NCBI RefSeq assembly: GCF_019879105.1
Contig: NZ_CP082247.1
Span: 186,001-250,000, forward strand
DNA from: Natrinema sp. SYSU A 869
GTDB lineage: Archaea; Halobacteriota; Halobacteria; Halobacteriales; Natrialbaceae
Direction of reading: 5' to 3'
DNA length: 64,000 bases
Position numbers and translations under genes: made by a program
In this document: in pieces, positions 48,410-56,981 of the stretch
Numbering within the stretch: position 1 is the first letter of the stretch
How the letters are laid out: every line of letters begins with the position of its first letter
Notes under the pieces: model-generated
Database searches by the model: none
Seen by the model: the letters and a program-made list of their open reading frames with translations, nothing else
What the model was told of the DNA's origin: nothing

Positions 48410-48747
48410 ATTCCTGAACTATTCAGTATCAAACGAGCGCGATCAACAGTCCATAACTGGGTTCACAAAGCCGATCTACAGCCCGATGCTGGCCACACTC
48501 CGAATCACGTCGCGGTCGACGAGACCGTGATCCGACTTACCGACGAGCAATAGTAGCTGTATTCCGCTGTCGATCCCAAAACGAACAAATCGCCGCATAC
48601 AACGCCTGAGCCGACTAGAACCAAATCATTGTACGTTCGTTCTTCCGGGAACTGCTCGAGAAACACGACGTCTCCGGTGCCGTGTTTCTCGTTGATGACG
48701 ATACGTTGCTAAGATCGGTCACCTTCGCGTGGAACCAGCGTCTCTGA
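48410..48747 (+). pseudogene. IS6-like transposase remnant 2
   Basis: Pieces read SIKRARSTVHNWVHKADLQP, PNHVAVDETVIRLTDEQ with two stops, LYSAVDPKTN and, in a shifted frame, RELLEKHDVSGAVFLVDDDT and SVTFAWNQRL to a TGA at 48745-48747. The helix-turn-helix, first Asp (AVDETV) and second Asp (FLVDDD) regions can be located, but the segment with the Glu is deleted. Confidence 0.55.
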
Positions 48748-49182
48748 ACACAATGGTTTGATAGCTACGAGGGCGAGGAGACGACCGACGTCACTACCGA
48801 ACACGACGTCTGGTACGTCGACGTCAAGTAGATGCCTGTGACGGTTCACTCTCAAAACGGTGCCTCTCGAGAATCGAAAAACACCAGGTCCAACGGGGGC
48901 AGGGGGAATGCCCGTCGCCGGACCACGGTAGGATGCCAGTGGGGCGCTGATTGGATCGCGGTCGGTCGCGCAAGCGGGTTGCGCGACAGATAATCTGTTC
49001 GAGGCAACTATTATCAACTTCTACCCGATTCCCAGTCGCTTGAAATCGTCCTGTGCGTTCGAATAACGGCGTCTCCTGGCTTCTACTGCCGACAGCGATC
49101 CAAACGTATCGCATAGCAACCAGTCTATCGTAATCGACCTCGAGCGTTCATCGAGGGAGGGTGCTATCCACTGGTTGGGAAG
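48748..49182. other. Intergenic, possible IS605-type remnant
   Basis: No reliable gene. GC-rich, hairpin-forming DNA at 48870-48960 lies before the terminal hairpin at 49183, as in the other small IS605-type elements, but no left end was found. Confidence 0.25.
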
Positions 49183-49202
49183 CCTCGGCGTTTACGCCGG
49201 GG
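49183..49202 (+). repeat. Solo IS200/IS605-type right-end hairpin
   Basis: GGGAAG then CCTCGGCG-TTTA-CGCCGGGG followed by AGCTATCA. The same stem-loop and preceding GGGAAGC occur at the right end of the 992-1351 element. It lies 28 bp beyond the stop of the GapN-like gene and might also act as that gene's terminator. Confidence 0.4.
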
Positions 49203-49230
49203 AGCTATCACGAATGCAAGCGGAGTCTTC

Positions 49231-50709
49231 CTACAGAATAATGCTCTTTTCGCGCATCATCGCGTGGATCGAGGCGTCGAGACCCTCGCGACCGATGCCC
49301 GAGTCCTTGTTGCCGCCGAACGGAACGTCGCCCATCCCGTGGCTCGGCGCGCCGTTGATCCGGACCGCGCCGGCATCGATGCGGTTCGCCATCCGCATCG
49401 CACGCTTGTAGTCGTTCGTGAAGACCGCCGCATCGAGCGCGAGGTCCGAACTGTTCGCGATCTCGAGGGCTTCGTCCTCGTCTTCGAAGGTCGTGATCGC
49501 AGCGATGGGTCCGAACTGCTCTTCGTCCACGATACGGGCGTCGCGGGGGACGTTCGCGAGCAGCGTCGGCTCGAAGAACTGATTGGCGAGTTCGTCCGGG
49601 ACGCCATCCGGAGCGCGCCGTTCCCCGCCACGGATGATCTCTGCGCCTTTGTCGACGGCGTCCTCGACGAGTGTTTCGACCCAATCGGCCTGGTCCTCGC
49701 TGATCAGCGGGCCGAAGGCGGTGTCTTCCTCGAAGAGATCGCCTGCCTGCCAGGCATCCATCTGGCCGTCGATCAGGTCGACGAGGTCGTCGTGGACCGA
49801 CTCATGGGCGAGCACGCGCGAGATGGCCGAGCAGCGCTGGCCGGCGTACTTGAACGATCCTTTAGCGCAGTTGCCCGCAACGTCCGTGAGGTCGGCGTCG
49901 TCGAAGACGACGGCCGGGGCGTTCCCGCCCAGTTCCATGTGCAGGTTGACCATGCCACTCTCGCGGGCAACGTGTTTGCCCGCGCCCGAGGAGCCGGTCA
50001 TCGCGATCGCGTTGATCCGGCCGTCTCCGGACAGGAGATCGCCGATCTCGCTGGCTTCGCCAGGGACGAAGTTGAACGCGCCGTCGGGAATCCCGTCGAC
50101 ATCGGCGATGACGTCGGCGAGGATCGCCGCCGAAATTGGCGTCTTGCTCGCTGGCTTCAGCAGAACGCTGTTACCGGCCGTAAGCGCGGGTGCGACCTGC
50201 AGCGCCGTCGTGGCGAGCGGGTAGTTGTACGGCGTGATACACAACACTGCGCCGATCGGCTCGTGTTTGACGATCGCCTGCCAGCCCTCGTGGCCCGCCG
50301 TCGACCCCTCGCGGTACTCGCCCTTGCTGACGATGTTGCGCGCCTCCTCGGCCGCCCGATCGAAGCGTTCGGCCGCCTGGCCGACCTCGCCACGAGCCGA
50401 CGAGATCGGTTTGCCGGCCTCCCGGACGATGACTTCCGCGAGCTCTTCTTCGCGCTCGCGGAGTCCGTCGGCGATCGTCTCACACCACTCGGCTCGCTCC
50501 ACGACTGTCGTCTCCCGCAGCTCTGGTTTGATCTCGTGGGCAGCGGCCAGTGCAGTTCGGGCCTCCGTCGGACTCGCAGCGGCTACCTGTGCGAACGTCC
50601 CGCCCTCAGCGAGGTCCGAGACTGACAGCACGTTCTCGGTCTCGAGCCATTCGCCGTCGACGTAGATCTGTCTGGTTTGTACTCCCGATTTTGATTTTAT
50701 ACTCGTCAT
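49231..50709 (-). CDS. Aldehyde dehydrogenase, GapN-like (non-phosphorylating GAPDH candidate)
   Basis: 492 residues of the NAD(P)-dependent aldehyde dehydrogenase superfamily. Catalytic Cys in YAGQRCSAISRVL, general-base Glu in VNLHMELGGNAPAV, nucleotide-binding TGSSGAGK and the early CITPYNYPL motif are intact. GQRCSAISRVL resembles GapN (GQRCTA-KRVL), which oxidises glyceraldehyde-3-phosphate directly to 3-phosphoglycerate. Last gene of the fructose locus, 20 bp after the fructose-bisphosphatase, which fits a role in triose-phosphate oxidation. Other aldehydes cannot be excluded. Confidence 0.8.
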   Translation of the reverse strand: MTSIKSKSGVQTRQIYVDGEWLETENVLSVSDLAEGGTFAQVAAASPTEARTALAAAHEIKPELRETTVVERAEWCETIADGLREREEELAEVIVREAGKPISSARGEVGQAAERFDRAAEEARNIVSKGEYREGSTAGHEGWQAIVKHEPIGAVLCITPYNYPLATTALQVAPALTAGNSVLLKPASKTPISAAILADVIADVDGIPDGAFNFVPGEASEIGDLLSGDGRINAIAMTGSSGAGKHVARESGMVNLHMELGGNAPAVVFDDADLTDVAGNCAKGSFKYAGQRCSAISRVLAHESVHDDLVDLIDGQMDAWQAGDLFEEDTAFGPLISEDQADWVETLVEDAVDKGAEIIRGGERRAPDGVPDELANQFFEPTLLANVPRDARIVDEEQFGPIAAITTFEDEDEALEIANSSDLALDAAVFTNDYKRAMRMANRIDAGAVRINGAPSHGMGDVPFGGNKDSGIGREGLDASIHAMMREKSIIL

Positions 50710-50729
50710 AACAGTAGTGTCTGATTTCG

Positions 50730-51584
50730 TTATCCGGATCTCGGTTCTCTGTGATTCTCTACTGTAGCGATCAGGTCAGCGCTGCCGAAGTACGCCGGGA
50801 CGTGCTGATGGAGGTCCCCCGGATCACTGTCGAGGATTGAACCGTGACCGGTCGAGGACCGGCCGCCAGCGGTCTCGACGATGTGTGCGATCGGGTTCGC
50901 TTCGTACTGGAGTCGGAGATCACCGTTCGGACTGGACGACCGTTCGGGATAGCCGAGCAGACCGCCATCGACGAGGAGATGGTCGACATCACCGACCATC
51001 GCGCCGGTGTATCGGAGTTTGTGCTCGTAGTTCAGATCCTCCCAGAACTCCTTGATCGGATCCAGCCATTCGTTTGTCGCCCCGGCGAAGCCACAGATTT
51101 CATCCTCGTCGGGAAAGACGACGGGGTCAGAATCAACGATTGTCCCATCGTCGATCGTGTATCGAGTCACCTCGCCGTCAACGGCGGCTGTCATCGTTGT
51201 CAGCGGCCCGTACAGGAGGAAGGCGCTGGCGACCAGATCACGGCCGCTCGCCGGAAACGGGGCATCGTACACTCCCACGACCGTGCCGACGATGTTGTTC
51301 GATCGCAGATTCGACGACCCGTCGAGCGGGTCGACGGCGACACTGAACCCGTCGCCGACGTCCTCGACGGCCTCACGTTCCTCACTAGCGAACGCACCGA
51401 CGACGTCGAGTGGAGCCAATTGATCACGAATCCGGCGATCGATCCCCAGATCAACAGCCGATTGGGCGTCGCCACTGGGGTTCTCTGACGTGAGTTTCTC
51501 GGTCTTGGAAACCATTCGTAACTCCTCGCGGATAGCGGGTGTCACCCCCACGAGTGCATCCAAGATCGGGCGTACGTCAGTCAT
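50730..51584 (-). CDS. fbp: Class I-type fructose-1,6-bisphosphatase
   Basis: 284 residues. The FBPase/inositol-phosphatase metal site VAVDPLDGSSNLRSNNIVG is present, with the preceding ASEERE acidic pair. The remainder (CGFAGATNEWLDPIKEF, AMVGDVDHLLVDGGLLGYP, PIAHIVETAGGRSSTG) matches the FBPase class I core including the C-terminal substrate region. It converts FBP to fructose-6-phosphate for gluconeogenesis or pentose synthesis when growing on fructose. Between the EIIB gene (57 bp) and the GapN-like gene (20 bp) in the same transcription unit. Confidence 0.88.
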   Translation of the reverse strand: MTDVRPILDALVGVTPAIREELRMVSKTEKLTSENPSGDAQSAVDLGIDRRIRDQLAPLDVVGAFASEEREAVEDVGDGFSVAVDPLDGSSNLRSNNIVGTVVGVYDAPFPASGRDLVASAFLLYGPLTTMTAAVDGEVTRYTIDDGTIVDSDPVVFPDEDEICGFAGATNEWLDPIKEFWEDLNYEHKLRYTGAMVGDVDHLLVDGGLLGYPERSSSPNGDLRLQYEANPIAHIVETAGGRSSTGHGSILDSDPGDLHQHVPAYFGSADLIATVENHREPRSG

Positions 51585-51641
51585 CAGACCGCCCTCCCAT
51601 CGACGCCGTTCTCATCTTCGAACCGAATCGGCGCACCTGCA

Positions 51642-52118
51642 TCATGAGAATAACCTCTTCAGCCGGGCGAAGAGTCCCTTCGATGGATCACCCCCGAGCT
51701 GTTCGGGGGGCTCTTCGCTCGCTGAATTGGTGTCGGACTCGGACTGTTGTGTGTCCGCAGTCTCCGTCGCAGCGTCAGCGCCGCTGCCAACTTCAGTAAC
51801 ACCCGTTTCGCCGGCTTCCGCGCGTTGGGTTGCCTGTTCGATTAGTCCCGCTGCATCGTTGACAGCGTCCTTGACAGTTCCTTTGACCAGTGGCTTCTCC
51901 TCAAAGCGATCGAGGCTGACCGACGTGTCCGCAGCCACGATGACCGTATCGGCGGCCACGATGTCGTCATTCGTCAGTTCGTTTTCAGCGCCCATCGCAC
52001 CTTGGACCTCGACCTTGATGTCGTGGCCCTGTTCTTCAGCGGTCGTCTCGAGGTTTTCTGCTGCCATCTGGCTGTGAGCGATACCGGTCGGACATGACGT
52101 GACTGCGATGAGTTTCAT
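51642..52118 (-). CDS. ptfB: Fructose PTS component EIIB
   Basis: 158 residues. The phosphoryl-accepting Cys9 lies in MKLIAVTSCPTGIAHSQMAA, the hallmark of fructose-type IIB proteins. The first 105 residues form the IIB domain (KVEVQGAMGAENELTNDD, DTVIVAADTSVSLDRFEEKP); a Thr/Ser/Glu-rich linker and a basic C-terminus (GLFARLKRLFS) follow. It receives phosphate from EIIA and passes it to fructose during transport by EIIC. 10 bp downstream of ptsI. Confidence 0.9.
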   Translation of the reverse strand: MKLIAVTSCPTGIAHSQMAAENLETTAEEQGHDIKVEVQGAMGAENELTNDDIVAADTVIVAADTSVSLDRFEEKPLVKGTVKDAVNDAAGLIEQATQRAEAGETGVTEVGSGADAATETADTQQSESDTNSASEEPPEQLGGDPSKGLFARLKRLFS

Positions 52119-52128
52119 GGGTCGTCAA

Positions 52129-53822
52129 TTACGAGTTGCGGTTCTGAATGTGTTCGAGTACCTGTTCTCTAGTGGTCGCGTCGAGCGCTCGAGACGTATG
52201 CGCGGCCGCCTCGTCGGTAGCGATCGATTGAACGGCTGCTTTCACCTCTGGGACGGTGACTGCGCTCATACTCAGTTCGTCGAGCCCCAGACCGACGAGG
52301 AGCTCAGTCAGCTCCGGATTGCCAGCCATCTCTCCACACATGCCGATCCACGCATCGTTCTCGTGGGCCGCCTCGACGGCCCGTTCGATGGCCCGCAATA
52401 CGCTGGGCTGACAGGGGTCTCTAATGTCGGCAACGTTTCCGTTTTCTCGTGCTGCGGCCATAATGTACTGAGTGAGGTCGTTAGTACCCACACTGAGAAA
52501 GTCTACCCGCTCGGCGAGCGCCGGTGCGACGAATACGGCGCTGGGCGTCTCGATCATCACGCCGAGTTCGGGGACGGCGTAGTCGACGCCCGCCTCGTCG
52601 AGGGCAGCCGCGACCTCGTCGACGGTCTCGAGTGCGGCGTCGAGTTCCTCGACCGTTGCGACGAGCGGGAACATGACGGACAACTGGCCGTCGCCGTCGG
52701 CAGCGGCCCGGAGCAGCGCCCGAAGCTGGGTTTCGAAGAGGTCCGTGTCCGGACCGAGCGAGCGACGAATTCCCCGTTCGCCCAGAAACGGGTTCTCTTC
52801 GTCGGGCAAGTCGAGGTAGGGAATTGGCTTGTCGCCACCGACATCGAGCGTTCGAACGACGACGCGGCCGTCCGGGAAGGTATCGAGCGCCTCCACGTAC
52901 GTCTCGTACTGCTCGTTCTCGTCAGGCGGTGCCTCGCGATCGAGGAACAGAAACTCCGTCCGATAGAGACCGATGCCGTCGGCTCCCTGGGCCGTCGCTC
53001 CCTCGAGTTCGGTGGGTTGACCGACGTTCGCTGCGACCTCGATCTCGGTTCCGTCAGCGGTCGCGACCGGTTCCGCTCGGATTTCCGCCTCGTAAGCAGT
53101 CGCTGCTGCCTCGCGGCGGTCCTCGCTCGGATCGACGACGATCTCCCCGGTTTCGCCGTCGACGACGACGGTCGCACCCTCGTCGATGTCGGACAGTTCA
53201 TCGCCGACACCGACCACGGCCGGAATCGCCAACGACCGGGCGAATATCGCAGCGTGGGACGTCCGTCCACCGGTCACGGTAGCGAATCCTGAAACGCGTT
53301 CAGGGTCGAGTTGAGCGGTGTCACTCGGTGTGAGCCGTTCGGCGAGGATCACTGCCCCTCGGGGAGGTTACCGAGATCGGTCCGCTCGCCACCGGTAAGT
53401 ACTCGAACCAGCCGGTCACGGACGTCGCGAAGGTCGTCGGCTCGCTCGGCCATCCGCCCCTCCATGCCTTCGAACTGCTCGATCGGGTCGGCGAAGGCCT
53501 CCGTGACGGCGTGTTCAGCGGGGAGACCGCTTGCGAGTGCGCTCTCAACGCCGTCGTCGATCTGGGGGTCGGCGAGGAACTGCAGGTGCGCGTCGAATAC
53601 GTCGGCCTCTTGTTCGCCGACGCGCTCGGCGGTCCGCTCGCGTTCGGACTCCAATTCCGAGCGGGCGGTCTCGCGAGCGGCTTCGAAGCGATCACGCTCG
53701 ACTGTTCGGTCGACGTCTCTCTCGTCGGGGTCGGGAAGCTCGGTGTCTGGGCTGTACCAGACAACCGTCCCAATGCTCGAGCGGGGCGTCGCGCCAGTTC
53801 CGGTGAATGTTCGTCGAGACAT
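52129..53822 (-). pseudogene. ptsI: PTS enzyme I with one-base frameshift
   Basis: The first 157 residues (from MSRRTFTGTGATPRSSIGTV) end prematurely in LGNLPEGQ. One base over, the sequence continues VILAERLTPSDTAQLDPERV. A G is missing in the run of four C on the plus strand at 53355-53358. The second part has the active-site His (GGRTSHAAIFARS), the PEP-binding TIM barrel (IGLYRTEFLFLDRE, FFL-type GTNDLTQYIMA) and the metal ligands. Restored length would be about 564 residues, normal for enzyme I. Because the rest of the PTS is intact, a sequencing error or very recent mutation is likely. It transfers phosphate from PEP to HPr. Confidence 0.85.
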
Positions 53823-53834
53823 CTACTCGAAAGT

Positions 53835-54125
53835 TCAGGTGTTAACGTCAGCGAGTTCGTCTTCGGAAGTCGTCAGTACCCGTTCGAGAGCGTCCAGCGT
53901 CGCCTCCTCGTCGGCACCGTCGGCGACGATACGGACATCTTCACCGCTCTCGACGCCGAGGCTCGTGACGGCGATCATACTGCCCGCGGCAATGAGATCG
54001 TCTTCGCCGGGCCGACCGAGCTGAACGTCCGATTCGTGGTCGGTGACCGCCTCGACGAACTTGGCGGCCGGGCGGGCGTGCAGGCCAGCCTCGGGAACGA
54101 CCGTGACGGTGCGTTCGGTACTCAT
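53835..54125 (-). CDS. ptsH: Phosphocarrier protein HPr
   Basis: 96 residues, normal HPr length. The phosphorylated His lies in VPEAGLHARPAAKFVEAV, and the regulatory-Ser region reads AAGSMIAVTSLGVESGEDV. It carries phosphate from enzyme I to EIIA. The ATG overlaps the EIIA stop by 4 bp, and enzyme I follows after 12 bp. Confidence 0.92.
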   Translation of the reverse strand: MSTERTVTVVPEAGLHARPAAKFVEAVTDHESDVQLGRPGEDDLIAAGSMIAVTSLGVESGEDVRIVADGADEEATLDALERVLTTSEDELADVNT

Positions 54126-54598
54126 GCGACCGCCTCCTTCAGTACGTCTTGTACGTCACCGGGCGTCTCTGCGTCGTATAGGTCGTCGCGGACCTCGTCG
54201 TGCATAAGCGCCCGCGAGAGGGTACTCAGGATTGCAAGGTGATCGTCCGCGCCTGACTCGGGAACGAGGATCATGAAGATGAGCGACGCGGGCTTGTCGT
54301 CCATCGCGCCGAAGTCGATGCCGTCGTCCGAGCGAGCAAACGCTACCGACGGCTGGGTGACGGCGTCCGTCTGGGCGTGTGGGATACCGATACCCATGCC
54401 GACGCCAGTTGTCGTCTCCTCCTCTCGGGCGAGCAAGGCCTGCAGAGCGGTCTCGCGGTTCTCGACGCGTCCCGCGTCGACGAGCAGGTCCAGCAGATAC
54501 TCGATGCAGGCCCGCTTGTCGGCGGGCGGCGACTCGAGCGTGATATGGTTGGTCGGGGCGAGCGTATCGATTCGGTCTTGGTTGAGTGAGTCTGCCAT
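54122..54598 (-). CDS. ptfA: Fructose PTS component EIIA
   Basis: 158 residues of the fructose/mannitol EIIA family. The active His is in GVGMGIGIPHAQTDAV, and the conserved PASLIFMILVPESGADDHLA segment follows. It accepts phosphate from HPr and hands it to EIIB. Start chosen at MADSLNQDRID; the preceding gene (EIIC) ends 38 bp upstream. Confidence 0.9.
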   Translation of the reverse strand: MADSLNQDRIDTLAPTNHITLESPPADKRACIEYLLDLLVDAGRVENRETALQALLAREEETTTGVGMGIGIPHAQTDAVTQPSVAFARSDDGIDFGAMDDKPASLIFMILVPESGADDHLAILSTLSRALMHDEVRDDLYDAETPGDVQDVLKEAVA

Positions 54599-54635
54599 GG
54601 TAAGCCTACGGTCTGCGTGTTTACAGTCGAACGAG

Positions 54636-55841
54636 TTAGCTGATAGTCCTTTGGTCGTCGGTCTGTGCAGCTGTTTGAGTATCCGTGTTGTCCTCGGTGT
54701 CGACGTCGGCGACCGTCTGCTCGAAGTCGGGTTTGATGGCCGTCGCGACGATAGCGGTCACGACGGTTCCGAGTGCGATACAGCCGAGGAAGGCGAACGG
54801 ATTGCTCGACAGCAGGAAGACGAAGATGCCGCCGTGCGGTGCAGGCATCGTGATACCGACCCACAGCGCGGCCGCGCCAGCCGTGGCGCTGCCGATCACA
54901 CTGCTTGGAATCACACGCAACGGATCAGCCGCCGCGTACGGAATCGCTCCTTCAGTGATGAACGACAGACCAAGCGGTACCGCGGCCTTCGCGTTCTCAT
55001 ACATCTCGGCGGAGTACTTCTGTGGCGCGATGAAGTTCGATAGTGCCAATCCCAGCGGTGGCGTCATGCCGGCGATCATCACCGCGGCCATCGGGCCGTA
55101 GATCTGGTCCCCCACGAGTGCGACGGCGAAGACGTAGGCGACCTTGTTGACGGGGCCGCCCATATCGATCGCCATCATCGAACCCAGGATCAGTCCCAGC
55201 ACGATGGCGTTGGCACCTTCCATTCCCTCGAGGAACGTCGTTAATGCGTCATCGATGATCGCGATCGGAACGCCAAGTCCGAGGATCACGATGGGGGCCA
55301 GCAGCGCCGTCGTAAACACCGGAATGATGAGTACCGGCATCATCGGCTTGATAAACCCGGGAGCTGACCATCCCTTCATCCAGCGAGCGACGTAGCCCGC
55401 GAGCAGGCCGGCCACCAGCGCACCGAGGAAACCGGCGACCGCACCGTCGGCCGAGAAGCCGACGATGGTGCCTGCAGCTTCAATGATCTGCTCCTGTTGA
55501 ATCGTCCACGAGAGGATAAACCCCGGTGCGAGTCCGGGTCTGTCCGCGATACCATATGAGATGTACGCACCCAGAATGGGAATCATAATCGTCAGCCCCA
55601 GATTTCCGATCTCGGCTACGTACCACGCGAACGTCCCTTGGTCCTCGAATACCGTTTCGGTAGTTGCAGCAGTGAACGGGAGTTCGGCGATCATGAACGC
55701 CACTGCGAGGAAGATACCCCCAATCGTGACGAACGGGATCATGAATGACACGCCTGTCATCACGTCCTCTTTGACGGAGGTAACATGAGACCGAAGCATG
55801 CTCTCTGCTTTGTCTGTGCCTGCCATACCAGACATCCCCAT
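54636..55841 (-). CDS. ptfC: Fructose PTS permease EIIC
   Basis: 401 residues with about nine membrane helices (VSFMIPFVTIGGIFLAVAFM, AGFLGALVAGLLAGYVARWM, KPMMPVLIIPVFTTALLAP). The motif ITEGAIPYAAADPLRVIP is the substrate-binding GAIP loop of fructose IIC. Starts are ATG 55841 or, five codons on, ATG 55826 (MAGTDKAES). It moves fructose inward while EIIB phosphorylates it to fructose-1-phosphate. Heads the PTS gene run; an imperfect palindrome lies just upstream (55847-55866). Confidence 0.9.
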   Translation of the reverse strand: MGMSGMAGTDKAESMLRSHVTSVKEDVMTGVSFMIPFVTIGGIFLAVAFMIAELPFTAATTETVFEDQGTFAWYVAEIGNLGLTIMIPILGAYISYGIADRPGLAPGFILSWTIQQEQIIEAAGTIVGFSADGAVAGFLGALVAGLLAGYVARWMKGWSAPGFIKPMMPVLIIPVFTTALLAPIVILGLGVPIAIIDDALTTFLEGMEGANAIVLGLILGSMMAIDMGGPVNKVAYVFAVALVGDQIYGPMAAVMIAGMTPPLGLALSNFIAPQKYSAEMYENAKAAVPLGLSFITEGAIPYAAADPLRVIPSSVIGSATAGAAALWVGITMPAPHGGIFVFLLSSNPFAFLGCIALGTVVTAIVATAIKPDFEQTVADVDTEDNTDTQTAAQTDDQRTIS

Positions 55842-55846
55842 CTATT

Positions 55847-55866
55847 ATTCAAAAGAATTTTCGAAT
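55847..55866 (-). promoter_or_regulatory. Candidate operator upstream of EIIC
   Basis: ATTCAAAAGAATTTTCGAAT is an imperfect palindrome (14 of 20 positions symmetric). An AT-rich TATA-like stretch (AATTTATTC on the minus strand) lies at 55891-55900, so the palindrome would sit around the transcription start. A repressor such as the DeoR/GlpR protein encoded nearby could bind here. Inference only. Confidence 0.3.
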
Positions 55867-56072
55867 ACGATCGTTTCTGTGCATATACCTGAGAATAAAT
55901 TACTGGGCGTTCAGAGTGACGCGGTGTATCAGTTCAGGGACTCGGCGTGGCTGAACACTGAAACTGCTGAGACACCCAGTCCAGCGATCAACGAAATATC
56001 AATCAGAGATAAAAACGGACTGGTGAGACCCGAATGGAACGCTCATATCCAGTCACGAGCAACAAAAACAGC

Positions 56073-56981
56073 TTATCTCCGTGAGACGGACACACGATCG
56101 ATCGCGCGTGTTATGTCATCAAAAGGCGGGACGTCCGTTCCCGGGACTGAGACGACACGCGAGGCGACCGCAACACCTGCTCGAAGCGCTTCCTCGTCCG
56201 TCGCACCTCGATTGAGAGCGGAAAGAACGCCCGCCAGCATCGAGTCACCGGCACCGACTGTGTCGACGATATCGGCGTCCAGGGCTGCCGCATGCAAGCA
56301 TTCATTCGGTGTCGCCATGATGGCACCGTCGACGCCCAACGACGCGAGTACTCGCTCGTAGCCACTCTGGCGGAGCCGTTCGACTGCGTCGTAACAGGCC
56401 GCTCTGGAATCGACCGCTATCCCTGTCGCCGCGGCGAGTTCCTCGCGGTTAGGCTTGCAGAGGGCATAGGACGCATCCAGGTCGTGGAGGACCTCGCCAC
56501 CGACGTCAACGACGGTCTGCCAGTCGCCCGCGCGAGCGATTCGATCAATCGAATCGGGACCGACACCCGGTGGGAGGCTGCCACCGACGACGACAGTATC
56601 TGGATCGTAGCGCGCGATGATATCAAGGAGGTCGTCGATCGCACTCGAGTCGACTGTCGGACCGTCGTGATTGATTTTATATTCGGCCTCGTCAGTCAGG
56701 ATCGTGGTGTTAAGCCGCGTTCGACCCGCGATATCGACGAAGTCGTTAGTGATCCCGTCGTCGCCCAAACTGTCGCGAACGAATCGGCCCAGAAAATCGC
56801 CCACGACACCGGTCGCGATCGTTTCCGCGTCGAGTTCGACGAGATATTTCGAGACGTTGATCCCCTTTCCGCCGGGATCGACTCGCGCGGTATCGGTTCT
56901 TGCGACCTCGGCAGGCTCGGGAAGGTTGTCGACCTCAAGTGTATGATCGACCGCGGGATTGAGCGTGACCGTCAGAATCAC
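56073..56981 (-). CDS. pfkB: 1-phosphofructokinase (PfkB family)
   Basis: 302 residues. N-terminal MILTVTLNPAVDHTLEVDNL is the signature of fructose-1-phosphate kinases, followed by RVDPGGKGINVSKYL. The catalytic loop is DTVGAGDSMLAGVLSAL with Asp as base. It phosphorylates fructose-1-phosphate, the product of the PTS, to fructose-1,6-bisphosphate. Its ATG overlaps the regulator stop by 4 bp, so it is translated together with it. The next gene (EIIC) is 231 bp downstream with its own promoter-like region. Confidence 0.9.
   Translation of the reverse strand: MILTVTLNPAVDHTLEVDNLPEPAEVARTDTARVDPGGKGINVSKYLVELDAETIATGVVGDFLGRFVRDSLGDDGITNDFVDIAGRTRLNTTILTDEAEYKINHDGPTVDSSAIDDLLDIIARYDPDTVVVGGSLPPGVGPDSIDRIARAGDWQTVVDVGGEVLHDLDASYALCKPNREELAAATGIAVDSRAACYDAVERLRQSGYERVLASLGVDGAIMATPNECLHAAALDADIVDTVGAGDSMLAGVLSALNRGATDEEALRAGVAVASRVVSVPGTDVPPFDDITRAIDRVSVSRR

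Noticed and set aside
49264-50625. 453-residue plus-strand frame
   Set aside because: It lies antisense to the GapN-like gene, whose catalytic motifs are intact; a shadow of GC-rich codon use.
52099-53292. 397-residue plus-strand frame
   Set aside because: Antisense to ptsI; no recognisable motif.
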